A stretch of DNA of 64,000 nucleotides. Source: Ulva prolifera (lineage: Eukaryota > Chlorophyta > Ulvophyceae > Ulvales > Ulvaceae). The translations under genes and the position numbers were made by a program. The notes beneath the pieces were generated by a model, which was not told the DNA's origin, searched no databases, and saw nothing but the letters and a program-made list of their open reading frames with translations. Positions 42,048 through 54,435 of this stretch are shown here, in pieces. Within the stretch, counting starts at the first letter, position 1, and each line of letters starts with the position of its first letter. The stretch is taken from assembly GCA_023078555.1 (NCBI GenBank), contig CM041204.1, forward strand, positions 1,026,923 through 1,090,922. The letters run 5' to 3'.

Positions 42048-45000
42048 CCGTATCACCGCTAATTATTGAGACCCCTAATTATTGGACCACTTTGCCACAC
42101 ACCGCTAAGTAATTGGACCACTGCCACCAGCCACCGCTAAATATTGGACCACAGGTCTGCGAGCACGGTAAATATTGGACCGGTCCAATCTGGTCAAATA
42201 TATTAGTAATATTAAACAGGGCAACAGAGCTAAAAAATATGTAATTGTTGATAGCACACGGTTGGAACGCCTGAGGTCCCCCGCTTAGAGCCATTGGCAT
42301 AAGGAACACTCAGTCAGTTTTGCTACTGCTGTTGGGTGCCGCAGCAAATATTTGTTGCGGCACCCGCAATTGTCCCACTCGCCCGTGCCCGCTTGCGATC
42401 ACGTTGCGGTGCCTCGAATAGAGGGCACAACCTGCGCCCGCCCACAATGGCAGGTGCAGCTGTTGCAGCCGGGCTTGCCTCAGACTCTTCTGTCTGCAGT
42501 GTCTGCACATGTTGCAAAGCACTGGGGTCCTCTTGCATCAAGTGTTGCTGTAGCTCCTCAATCGTCTGATCTACGGGCTGCACACTGTCCAGCTCCATCA
42601 TAGACTCCTTGACTGCATCATCCTCAGCATCTAGAGGCGGTGCGCTGATCTTGGATTCCGGGAACAGGGGGTAGAACTCATTCGTCTCATCATACTGAGC
42701 AAGTCTAGCTCTGCTCACCACATGAGCCCGCCTGTGGTCAAACATGCAGCGCAGTCCGCATGCATCCCAGCCTTTGATCACCATGTCCGGATCTCGCTTG
42801 ATCCGGCTCCAACCCGCGTACAGAAAGCTCGGCATCAAGGGCTTCAGTGTGGACATCTTGAAATCTTTCAGGATATCAAAGTCACCTGCAAATCTGAAGC
42901 ACATCAGCGCCCACATGACAATTATACGCGCACGGATACATATACACAGACACATAGTCAGACACACAAACATACATACTGACACACGACAGCTAGGTGC
43001 AGCTGAGCATACCTGTTTGTTGTGCCATTCGATAACGGCCCATCTGCCACTCACAAAATGACGCCATCACAGCATGCTTGAATGGCTTCTGGTAGAACTT
43101 GTCTTGAGGCTGAAGCTTTCCGGTGCAGCTTGGTGGCACATACAACACGAGGATCCAGGGATATTCAGTCTTCATCCAGTGCCGAAAATCTGCGCTGATG
43201 TGCACGGGCCAGCAGTCAATGATGTAGAGTGCTTTCTGAGAATCGCTCAGCTGCAACTCTTCAATCTTGGCCCTAAAATATGGCACGAGAATCAATCGCA
43301 CATAGTTCTTCTGCTCCAGCAAGTTTGACCAGTGGTTCTCTGTAGCTGTCCACTGCCAATCACTGAATTTTTTGCCTGATCGTCTGATGGCTGGAGGCAG
43401 AGAGGCACTAGTCTTCCCACTGAAAATCACCTGCACGTCATTGCACATGTTCTTACTCACAGGTGGTATGCTTCCGAAGTCACAAAGCTCAAACACACAC
43501 AACTCACTCACTGCACACATGAGATGTTCATCATTCGCACCTGTAGTCCCAGACTGTCACCTGATGCGGTCGTTGCTGGATTGACAGTAATCTGGCGCTT
43601 GTCTGCAAAACCAGTGACCGATACATCCTTGCTGCCTTTGACAGCCCATTGGTATACTGGAGCGTTTACAAAACAAACTGCTGTCTGATCGGAGTTCACG
43701 ACCAGCTCGGGTGGAATCTGATGGACATCAACAACGAAGGCAACCTGCACCCGATCTGTGTTGGAATGTTTGTTAATGAACATGAGGGGAAAACCTAGCA
43801 CTGTGATTTGACGAAGCAAGTATTTATCGGTCGAGCTGAGAACGAGAACATGCCTGCATTGTCAAACGTTCTCCCTTCTTCTCCCAATCTTCTGGCAGCT
43901 TTGATGCTTGTGTGGTGCACTTTCTGCGAGTCAACCCCAATTCATGCAGCAACTCTGAGCACCATGTGCTGCCAGCCTTGAATACACCACCATTATCTTC
44001 AAGAAGCTCTCCAGCACCAACCTCAACGAGGTAATGCTTAGCGATGATTGCCACCTGGGCAGCGTCAATTGGGATGTTCTTGTCCAGCATTTTATTCACC
44101 TACACAGTACCGTTGTCATTGCAGAGATGCACATCGGGCTGCAGCGAGAGAGTGCTAGCTGCAAAGCCGAGACACTGTTTGATTAATACAATATCAAATG
44201 ATCGCTAGCTGGTGATAGCATATGGTGTCGACGTGACTGCAGATTTCGGCGCTGCAACAACGTCAACGACGCAGTTGACAACGATCAGGCCGAACGCGAC
44301 ACACCTCCACTCCAATTCCAGCGCGAAATTCATCACTGACAACTTTAGGCCGTCCTACAGGCTTCGCTGGCGGCTTCGTATGCTTTGTACTGTCAGCAAG
44401 CTCTTCTCGGTAACGATGCAGCGACTGCTTGCTGACATTGCAGAACCTGGGATGTATGCTCTTGATAAACTCGACCTTCTTGTTCAGCGATTCTCTGTCT
44501 CCCATCGCGTCTGCTAGATTGATTGTCATCTGTTTCTCCGCTCTTGTTAGCTTCACGTACTTCTTCGGCTGCTTCACCTTCTCTGTATCGAGGAGCATCA
44601 AGAAGAGCGAGACCTTTTCGATACCGTCCGTCTTGTTGTCTTCAACGATTAATAGCACAGACACGAGCTTTCGAAGTGGATGATCGATCGCAGCAGCCTC
44701 GTCGGTATCTGCCGATGCAAGGCCGGCGTTCCGCACGACAGGCACTGATTTTGTCGCTCTTCTACTAGCGGTGCCCATTTTGAGATGACTCTGAGCATAC
44801 TTAATGATATTGGCTGCATGTTTGTATGTGCCTGCGCGTGCCCGGGGAAGGGGCTTGCAATCCGAAGGCAACATCGTGGGTCCCTAGCGAGAAAGGCTGT
44901 AGCTAAACGAGATGCGCGCAATTTGATTTCCGCCGCTTCATCTAACCGCCCAAAGCGCAGTCCGCAAAAGGATTGGACCGGCGTGTTCGTACGTTTTGAA

Positions 45001-45089
45001 GTTTTTGGACCAGCTGCCTCGAATTAGCGGGGCTAGTTTCGGACCACCGAAAATTTTACACGTGGTCTCAATAATTAGCGGTGATACGG
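42048..45089 (-). mobile_element. Pogo-type Tc1/mariner transposon, copy 2 (3042 bp)
   Basis: Same length, ends and orientation as copy 1 (offset 4556). TA flanks at 42046-42047 and 45090-45091. The substitutions I noticed are at 43804 (intron) and 44413 (silent), so both copies spread very recently or were homogenised. Confidence 0.92.
42323..44874 (-). CDS. Pogo-family DDE/D transposase (copy 2), 666 aa
   Basis: Exons 44874-44305, 44099-43854, 43744-43541, 43430-43013 and 42885-42323. The predicted protein is identical to copy 1, including the three catalytic Asp residues and the HTH region. The one exon substitution that I saw (44413) falls in a third codon position. Confidence 0.88.
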
Positions 45090-45090
45090 T

Positions 45091-45220
45091 ATGCGACAGG
45101 AGATTTATGTCCAGTTTGTGCCGACAGCTGAGCGGGAGGCTGATATGCTGGCCGAGGCTTTGGCTGGTCCAGCGCTGGGAAAGGCAGTGGATGAATTCCT
45201 GGTTGAATCTCCGAGCGACA
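45091..45220 (+). pseudogene. Ty1/copia fragment in copy C, 3' part
   Basis: Continues the RNase H end (RQEIYVQFVPTAEREADMLA) interrupted at 37490. The join with the 5' part restores the copy B sequence exactly at TA. Confidence 0.85.
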
Positions 45221-47111
45221 GCGCACGAGGGGGTGTGTGGGGAGCAGAGCTCCCCTGGTGCAAGCGTGTCTTAGCTGTGATGCACGAGTGCAGCAGATCA
45301 CATGCATTTCGGTGTGAGTCTGCGGGCAGCCCGTAGGTCAGCAGCCCAGAGCACAGAATACAGGCCGTAGCTGTCAATTCCAGGTCATATTTGACTGGCA
45401 ATTGGCAGGTGAGAATGCTTTCCTGTTTCCGTGTGTCTCTCTACCGACTACAGCAGAGATCAGAGTGCTGAGCGTGATATGTGGAGCAGGAGTCTGTACT
45501 GTATGAATGGTGATCCTAGCAGCTAACAGAGCTCAGACTGCCACACGTGAGACACACGGCATAGTTATGCTGCAGGATCTTTGACTGGCAGTTGACAGGA
45601 GTCTGTGACAGGCTGCGGCGCACCACTCCTCCGTCCCGGGCTTGCACGGCAGCATCTCCCCGAAGGCGAGGTCGTCGAGGGCCGCCCAGTCGAAGACGCC
45701 CATCGCCAGGCCAAGCTCGACCACGGCATTTCCGACGAGCGGCAGGCCCCGCCTCGCCGGCAGGCCCGTGGGGTCGAGCGCGAGGACGTTGACGCCGTAC
45801 GCGTTCGGCGCCTTGGTGACCACGTGGCGCGTGACGAGAGCGTAGCCGATCTGCGGAGGCAACGGCGCGGGTGAGCGCAGGGGACGCAGGCACGGCGGGC
45901 GGAGGCACAGCGGGCGGATCCGGCGCAGGCGGCCCGGACGGCGGGTTGCAGGCGGGTCTGGAGCAGCAGCTGCGCACCGTCGTGTCCTGCCGGGCCATGT
46001 TCTCCTCAGAGGCCTGCACCGCCTCGCCGTCCAGCAGCAGGACCTTCTGCAGGAACACGTCCTGCCAGCGCCAGAACTGGAAGAACGTGCTGCGGACGCC
46101 CACGATGGCGGTCAGCGCAAACACGGCGCGCGCTTGGAGCATCGCGAACCCGCCGACGTACATGCCCTCCACCGTCCGCCGGATCTGGCCCTCCGTCAGG
46201 GGCGTGATCTTGCGCGTCCCGCCGAGCCCCGACGACTTGATGTACATCGCGACGCCCTTCACGACGCTCTTGTAGCGCTGGAAGGGGCTCGCAGCCTCCA
46301 CCACCTGGACAGGCAGCGGGGTGAGGAGAATCGCCAGGACAGGCAGCGGGGTGAGGAGAATCGCATGCGCCGTGAGACTGAAGGCTCCTGCCCACGGCGG
46401 CTGACAGGCCAGCGGCGCGGCAGGGCGGCCCCTCTGAGCACAACTGCGGGCCCCTCCGCGACGCCGCGGACAACAGGCCACACCCCCGTCGCCCACAGGC
46501 GCAGGCCCTCAGCAACGCGGCCGCCCGTGAGCGGCGCGGCGACGCCGGACGGGGCACGCACCTCGTTCGTCGCCGCGTAGTACTCGCCCATGAGGTTCCC
46601 CACCGCGTACTTGATGCCGTCCAGCGAGCCCTTGCTGCCGATGACCTTGCTGTACAGCAGCACGTGGAGGACCTCGACGAACCGGTCCTTCGTCATGGTC
46701 CTCCACGACTTGACGGCTTCGAACATGTCGACGACGAGGCTCTTCTGCCCGTCGTCGGACGTCTCCTCCCGCAGCAAGGCGTCGGTGTCCTCGCCGCGGA
46801 GGGACATGACTGCGTAGTGGGCGCGGGTGAAACGCAGCGCGCCGCGCTCGCCGTCCTCGAGGCCGGGCAGCGTGCGGTGGAAGCGCGACAGCAGGAGGCG
46901 CCACTCCGCGGGGTCCGGGAGGACGCAGTCGGGCTTCTCGGTGGCGTTCAGCGCCGCGCACACCGCGCGCGACGGCTCGCCCATCCGGCTGACCTCCTCC
47001 GCCGCGCGGTTCAGGCACGCGCGGGCTTTCTCCATGCGCTCCCTCGTCAGGCCGGCGCCCTCCAGCGCCCTGAAGGCCTCCTCGCCCGCCGGGTTCAACT
47101 CGTACCTCCGC

Positions 47112-49345
47112 CTGCGAGCGGCGACAGGTCGGGCCACATGCGCTGCTGCTACGACCAGACGCCCCGTGTACGGGGACGCCGTCACGTGCGTGGGCCCTCG
47201 GGGGCCACGCGCCCGCGTGTACTGACGGCGCATGCATGCAGTGCGGGACTGCTCCGGGGACAGCAGCACCCTCCACCACACAGCGACGCGCGACAAGTGC
47301 TACAATGCCACCGGTGCACCTCAGCCAAAGTCGGGGTGTTGGAATCTCGCATGCAGCATGCGCCACGCGACACCACTCACCACACTGCTCCGCCATGCAC
47401 TTCACAACAGCGTTGTTAACACCTGGATCGCGGATTCGCGAAGCACGCGTGAAAAGCTGCTGGTGAATGCCTTTGTTGAGTGAGACTGAGTGCATAGCAA
47501 CTTTCCGCACAAGGAACGGTGAAGCACACAGATGTTCGGGGGTGATACCACACGCAGAATGCCATTTGGAGGTGGTTGTGCAAAGTGAGAGGCTCTGCTT
47601 GCAGCAGGACATCACTGTCACATGAGGTAAGTATGAACCTCTTGTCGGGCGGGCTTGGGAGATGCAGCATGCTGGACAGTTGACCTTGAGGAAGCCAACT
47701 CTGGCAACACACCCTTAGTGGGAATGCACTTCGGGGTGTTGCTTTTGCGTTCTAGGAGAGGTGCACAGCCCAGGCTTGAAGATGATGCATTCTGGGGCGT
47801 TTTGGATCCACACAGCATGACGAATAGCAGCCATCAACAGCAATATTTACACGTGGCACTCCTCTAGGTGTCACACAAGCCAATGACCTGTCGCATTTCG
47901 GAGCTGGCGTGGCGGACTGCCCCATGGCCAGTCTGATCAGACACCTCAGACCTGGCTCTGAACAGCCCGAATGTGTTTGCAAACTGGAGCGTGCCACGCG
48001 AACCGGGCGTGCACGGCGAGTGTGGCCCTGGCGTGGGGCGATGCGGGGTGGGCAGGTGCTGGCGGGGCTGCCGCGCGATATGCGTGCGGATATGCCACAT
48101 GGGCCCTCGGGGGCTACGCGGACGCGTGTACTGACGGCGCATGCATGCAGCGCGGGACTGCTCCTAGGACAGCAGCACCCTTCACCACACTGCGGCGCGC
48201 GAAAAGTGCTGAAACACCACCTGTTGAGAACGTGACCGTGCACCTGCCACGCGAACGACACAGGCGTGCATGGCGAGCGTGGCCCTATCGCCGGGCGAAG
48301 CGGGGTCGGCAGGTGCCGGCGCGGCTGCCGCGCGGTATGCATGCGGATACGCCACGCGCGACCGCGACCTCGCCCCGTCCGCGCGCCCTATATCCCGGAT
48401 CGCCGCAGCGACCGCCGCCCTGGCGGCGACATGGGCACTCCGAGGCCTCACAGGAGGCCGTCGTGCGCTCGACCTCGCCGTCGCGGCCGCCACGGCCGCG
48501 CAGCGGCGCCAGCGGGCAGCGGTCGGTGCGTCGACAGCGCGCGGCGCGTGTGGGCGTCGCGCATGCACGCGCCGCGGCGACCCTGCTGACGCCGCGGCCT
48601 TACGCACGCATCCACGGGCTGCAGCACCTCGCGCACCTCTCCGCGGCCTTCCTCCGCTGCTCTGCGGCTGAATCCTGCTCCATCTCTTCTTCCTAGATGA
48701 TATCCTGCCCGTGCCGGCCGGCTGCCGGCCGTGGCGGGCTGTCCCGCGCCTCGCTGCCTCGGAGACCGCCCACGTCCCGCACTGCGCCCCGCGACGCCTG
48801 CTTCGCGCCCTACGCCCGCCTACAGAGTCGAATACCGATGATTCTCTTCTGATAGACCGATCCTCGCCGCGCCGTGCGCCGCTCGCCCGCCACGCCACCC
48901 GCTGCACGTCGCTGCGCTGCCTCGGCGCTCGCACCGCCGCTCCTGCTTCCGACAGCTCGGAACGAAGCCTCTGAAACGCTATCAAACGCTGTATCACCTA
49001 TTCTAGCGAAAAATACCCGCCGCCGCGCCGTCTCTACGTCGCTGTCGCTCGCCCGGGTCCGTAACAACGCCGACGTCTCGCATGCACGCTCGCCTGTGCT
49101 AACAACGCACGCGAATGCCATCCGCAGGCTCCCCAGCCGTCCCTAACGGGCCTCGCCCGCCGCGAAACGTCGGTTTCCCGTCGGTCTCGCGGAACGCGCG
49201 CCCCCCCTGCGCCACGCCCGGATGGTCCGGGTTTCGCGCGCTTCCTGCACCGCCCCCGGGCCGCTGCCGCCGCCGCCGCCGCCAAAATCGCCGCGCTTTC
49301 GACGCCCGCACCGCGTCGATGCTGCGAAAAGTGCTAAAATACTAC
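47112..49345. repeat. R1 block upstream of copy C
   Basis: Near-identical to 11739-13945, including the three spaced AAGTGCT motifs (about 47296, 48207 and 49328). It ends GCGAAAAGTGCTAAAATACT then ACCTG and joins an R2 fragment through a short GATCGA-type simple sequence. No coding sequence is supported. Confidence 0.7.
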
Positions 49346-49367
49346 CTGTCGAGATCGAGATCGATGT

Positions 49368-49747
49368 TCGCTCAGCACCGGCCAGAGCAAACATCCGTGT
49401 CTCTCCGACCCTCTGTGCCCCACGTTAGCCCGCTCGCCTCGCACCGCGCGCCTGGGACCTCCGCCACCCACGTCCCGCCCGCTGTCCCCTCGCCGCGCGC
49501 CCCACGCACCCTCCGGCACCCCTAACACGCGCAGCCCTGTCCGAAAAGGGCCTCCGCGTGCCAGTTTGCCTGTCCCGTGCCTCCAGGCGCCGTCCCCGAG
49601 CCTCCCTCGCCTCGCTGGGGCCGGGCTTCGACCCGCCTCGTCGGTCGACGTTCCACGACCTCCTCCGCACCGCGTTTTCGACGCAAAAATTAACCTCCTA
49701 AGTGCTAATTAACTTAACGCCCATGCGAAAAGTGCTAAAATACTACC
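49368..49747. repeat. R2 fragment and junction motifs before copy D
   Basis: 49368-49715 matches the last 350 bp of R2 (about 14812-15155). It ends CTAAGTGCTAATTAACTTAA and is followed at once by GCGAAAAGTGCTAAAATACT (49723-49742), the motif that ends R1, and then by the C-terminal coding region of copy D. Confidence 0.7.
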
Positions 49748-52700
49748 TGCACCAGGTCGCACTCACAGCCCACTGCGGTAACACTGATCGACACAATTTG
49801 GGTGCCGAGGTAAGGCGACAGGCCTGATCCACTTTTCCGCGCGATCGTCCACACAACTGTACCCGGGTCATAGTCAGGGGCGGACGCGCTGAGGTTTTGG
49901 GGCGTGCCTGTTTGAATTTCCTCGAGGGCCACTCAAGGACTCTCAACGCGATGGTACCGGTCCTGGCCAGGGCCTGGATGGAGTCGGGGGATGCATAGTT
50001 GCAGCGCCCATGACCCCGCCCGAACGGCTGCAACTCTTCAGCCGCGTCGACCATGGCGTTGCGCGTCTGGTACTCATTCTGGAGCCACTCCCGCCCGTGT
50101 GCTTGCAGTGCACTGGCGACCGCCAACAGCACTCCATCCGCGATCGGGACGACGTCGGGCTGCTGCCCGCCCTCTGCATGCAGATGGTTCGTGCGCGCTC
50201 GGGGTCGGTGAGATAGCTGCCGCAGGGGTGCATGCTGTCTTTGCGCAGAGACGATTCGCATGGAGCCGCCAGACACGGCGCCACCCGCCAGACATGTACA
50301 GTGCAGTGCTGTCGGACGGCTGGTCAGCGGGCGCACCGTCCATCGGAGCAGCGCCATCGTCATCCTGAAGCACACGCTGTGCCTTGCCCTTGCGCTTCCC
50401 GGCCGCAGCCTGTGCCTTCCGCTTGCTGTTCTGACTGTTGAGCTGCCGGAAGCGCCGCTCCACGTCAGTGCCTGTACCGGTGCCGATCACGGTGATGTGC
50501 CTGCGGCTGCGCAGCTCGGCATACGCTTCCGCATGCTCGGCCGGCACTCCGTGCATGAGCGACAGCCGCGGAAGGACGGCGCGCGCCGGCTTTGTCATCA
50601 TGCGGCCTGCATGCGCTGTGACATCTGAGTGCTGCTGAGCGTTGCAGCTTCGGACACACCAGCTGCCCTCCCAAGTATCGCTCAAAGGGCGAATAGGGTC
50701 CGCGAGGTGGCCACATGCACGCTGATCAGCAAGCTTGCACGTGGGTCCCCCGCGCAGGCTCAGGCAAGCAGGTACGGGAGCAACACCAACGGACACACAT
50801 GCACAGGCACATGCACCGAAACACATGCACCGGCACGGCTGCGGCCACACACCTTTCCCGTACAGCAGCCCGGTCACGAGCGCGTGGTTCACATCAATCA
50901 TCGAGAGGCCCCCAGCGCCCCTGCCGCGCGCCGCGCATGTGAGGCACACTGACTGACCGACGAAGCCCGCCGGGCACGTGTACTGATCGCAGATGGCACA
51001 CGTCCTGGATGCCGGAGCTGGCGGCAGGGGCGTGCCGGTCGCCGTGATCTCCCGAGGTGCCTGCCCGTCGTCGTACAGCTTTCTGACCGCCTCCTCGACG
51101 AAGTTGTCCTCCTCGTCGATCGCGGACAGGTCGCGACCGAGCACGCGCGCGGCCCATTTGGTGACCCCATCTCCAAGGTGGGCCTTCAGCTGTGCACACG
51201 CGTCCTGGCCGTGCACGAGCACCGACTGCCGCCCCCATTCGGGGTTCCAGGCACCCTCCTCGCCCGCGCCATCGGGACCTGCATCAGCGGCAGCTGCAGC
51301 GACAGCTGCAGCCACGCGCGCCGCTTCCACCGCTTCGTCGCTCGTCGCCGGCAGGCGGCGGCCCTGGCACGTACGGAAGTACCCGCTGAAACAGGCGAGT
51401 GGCTCCCACTGACCGTGGGTGGAGCACCAGCGAATCTTGCGCCCCGTCTTGAGGTCGATGCAACAATACGCCTGCATTCGCAACGCCACCTGTCACCGTG
51501 GTGAATCGCCACACGGGTGAGGGTGTCATATGGCACCCTCACGGGGGGCGCGCTGTCTATGCAGGTGTTCCCGGACTCGACAGCACACGTAGCGATGAGC
51601 ACCATGGATAGGTTGCTGGCATCCATTGTGGCCTGGGGGGCATACCGGCATGTGCGTCAGACACAATGGAAGCACTCGCTGCGCAGCCTCCGGACCTGCG
51701 CCCTTCCGCGCAGCCTCTGCCGTGCAGGTCTCGGCCTTGCAGACGCCGGCCTCCCGGTCCATGACCAGCCTCAGAGCGTTCTCGGGCGTCGCCCACTGTG
51801 CGCCTGCGGGGGCATCAGGGCGCTCCGTGCGCGGCGCACGCTGGCGCCGATATACCGCGTTCCTGTCGACGCAGCGGCTGCATGACGCGCGCCCGGGCCG
51901 GAACAATTGCAGCGGCAATCCCAGCCCGCACGTGCTGCACGGGCGGATGTACATGAGCTTGCCGGTGTGCTTGCCCGCGCTGTCCACGACGGCCACGAGT
52001 ACGAACTGCAGCCCCCGCACATCCTGCAGGCCAACGACGGCGCTCACGCCGGCTGCAACTCTGGAATGCCAAACTCCAACCCGCAGGATCAACATGAGGT
52101 CCACAACAATCACACACATGTGTACATATCACAAGGCAGCAGCGGCGCGCAACAGACAGGCGGGACACGCACATCAAAGCACTTCTTGCACAGCATGGCC
52201 CCGTCGCGGTCCTTGAGCTTGCCGTCCCCCTCGCAGCCGATGCGCACGCAGCGGTGGAGATGGTCCTCCCGCTCCTTGTCGTAGAACGCGTAGGCGACGT
52301 ACGGCGAGTTCAGGGACTCGCCGGGCCGGACCTGGAGGTTGGCATCGGAGCGCTACTTGGCCGCACGCCGGTCGAGAATGAAGGACTGGTCGGAATCCTT
52401 TCCAGACTCCACCTCCTGTGGAGAGACGGGCAGGTGGCCCGGGACCGGCTGCGCTCGGCCAGGGTTCTTCCGGTTGTGGTCCACCACAGAACACCGCTTG
52501 CACACCCCTCCGTCACCGTCGACTCCCGCGCCGTGCCGGAACTCCCGCACGTCGCGGAGCGCGTGACACTTGGTGCAGCGGCGCATGTCCTCCTCTGTAC
52601 CCCGAATGCGAACGTCGCCCCTGATGTGCCAAGGACACAGCCGGAGCGCATGGTCCGTGCCCAGCTTCACACGGTCGGAACAGCCGATCACCAGGCACAT

Positions 52701-54335
52701 GTGCGACTCGTTCAGCTCTTCCCGCACAGAGGGCTCGAGATTGCAGGCTCGCGCAGGAATGGTGGGCAGCGTGCCATGCAGTACCTTTTCAAGGTCCTCA
52801 AGGAGGGTGTCCCCGCTGTCGTGGGCAAGGTGCAGAAGGTCCAGCTCGAACTCGGCATGCGCCTTGGGCACCCGGCTGTAGCTCGGATACGGCACCGCAG
52901 ACTTGCCGGTCTCGGGGTGTATCGTGAGGCTGTGCTGATGGAATGTTCGCGACTGTATCACGGCCAGGGCGGCTTGGTGGCTGACGTGCACCTTGACCAC
53001 CTTGCCTCCGGCGGACACGGTGCGGCCGACACCCCCCCTCGGTTCGTCCGGGTCCATCGGGGCCTCCGAAGCCGAGTCTGCCACAGCTGACGGTCCGTCG
53101 TCACGTGCTGCGTCGCGTCCGAGAACATCTGCCGGAGCGCCTTCCGGGCCCGCCTCCGCCAGCTCCATCGCCAATTCGAGCTCCATGGCGTCGGCAGGGA
53201 CAGCCGCGATCTCGGCGGCGGCCTCGATGACATCGCGGAGCTCTCCGTCTGCATGCGCGACTGCCTCGGCTTCCTCCTCAGCCGCGCTGCCGTCCATGTC
53301 GATGACATCCTCAGCCGCCTCCTCCTCCTCGTCCTCATCGTCAACCTCGTCGGCGTCGAATGGGCCGCGTGGGTAGTCCTCCACGATGTCGTCCAGCGTT
53401 GCGCGCAGTGGTGCAGCCTTCTCCTGCAGCGCCCTCAGGCGCCGCCTGTCGATGAACATGACCTTCTCGGCGCCCTCGAGCCAGGCGTCCTTGGCGGCGA
53501 CTGCCTCCACCACAACGCCGGTGAAGTCGGTCATCACAGCGCGGTGCTCTGCAAGCAGGGCTCGACTCAAGACATCGCACAGTACAAGCCGAATCAGCAC
53601 AGAACGTGCCCATCAAACACCATGCTGATGTTCTGGCGGTGCGTCGTCCGCAGCCCGGGGGCCCGCTAAACCGAGGCATCGCATGCCCCCTTACGGCAAC
53701 GCTGCAGGTCGGGCGTTGGGGCCAGCTCAGTCCTACCGTCGTCGGCACTCACACAGCCACCAACAGCGCCGACGCAGCAATGATGCTGACGCCACTGCAG
53801 CGCCACACGCCATCGGCACTCGCATGCCCACCCATAGCGGCGTCCCAGTGACGTCGCTTCGCCCCTGAAACTCCAATCCGCCGTCGACACTCACATGCCC
53901 ACCGCATACAGTGCCCCAGCGCTACACGCATGGACGCCGCCGAGCAGACACAGGCGGGCATGATGCGGCACCAGCGGCACCAGTGTGAGTGTGCGTGAGG
54001 GGCTGAGGACACACCTTCCGGGAGGGCAGCCAGTCGCTCCTCCGACAGCGGCTTCTTCTGGAGCCATCTGCCCGGGGCACGGGCCACTCGCCTGGAGAGC
54101 CGCAGGAACACCGTCGCGATCTGCGTGCCGGAGCCGTCGTCGTGGCCACCGACGTGGTCCGCAAGGCGCTTGCTGGCCGCGGTCACTCGCGCCTGGTGCA
54201 CCTGCCCCTGCTGGCTGGCCTGGAACTCCAGGAAGCATGCGAGCTCTCGCTCCGCCTCGTTGCCAGCGACCGGCGCCGGGCCGGAGTTGACCGCGCCGGC
54301 GGCGACACGCTGGAGCATGCGAGCCGTCTCCATGT
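49748..54335 (-). pseudogene. Copy D: zinc-module half of the recombinase/helicase gene, both ends missing
   Basis: Exons matching copy A are gap to 54015, 53548-52173 (1376 nt, same length as in A), 52023-51646, 51471-50853, about 50730-50290 and about 50170-49905. Frames are open across the acidic region and all Cys modules. The recombinase core would lie beyond the gap at 54336. At the other end homology stops at CDLVQ, exactly at the acceptor (GTGCAG) that begins the 1537-3507 exon of copy A, so the C-terminal region and helicase are lost. Confidence 0.72.
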
Positions 54336-54435
54336 NNNNNNNNNNNNNNNNNNNNNNNNNNNNNNNNNNNNNNNNNNNNNNNNNNNNNNNNNNNNNNNNN
54401 NNNNNNNNNNNNNNNNNNNNNNNNNNNNNNNNNNN
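54336..54435. other. Assembly gap (100 N)
   Basis: Exactly 100 undetermined bases, a conventional scaffold gap of unknown true size. Copy D and the right-hand transposon region may therefore not be truly adjacent. Confidence 0.98.

Larger units (their letters stand above)
37492..45089. mobile_element. Composite of two direct pogo copies and 1.5 kb of cargo, at a single TA target
   Basis: The outer ends are CCGTATC at 37492 and GATACGG at 45089, with TA at 37490-37491 and 45090-45091. The uninterrupted site in copy B (near 18535) has one TA. The inner pogo ends are also flanked by TA (40534-40535 and 42046-42047). The arrangement fits either transposition of the whole 7598-bp unit using the outer ends, or homologous recombination of a circle carrying one pogo plus cargo into a resident pogo. 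Confidence 0.7.
36503..47111 (-). pseudogene. Copy C: recombinase gene, truncated inside the catalytic domain and interrupted
   Basis: Exons 47111-46562, 46304-45978, 45850-45624 and 36829-36517 are near-identical to copies A and B. The gene stops just after the catalytic Tyr exon, where it joins R2 at about 36500, so the zinc modules and helicase are absent. The intron between 45624 and 36829 contains the copia remnant and the 7.6-kb pogo composite. The first intron has a 32-bp local duplication near 46318-46365 not seen in A or B. Confidence 0.75.
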
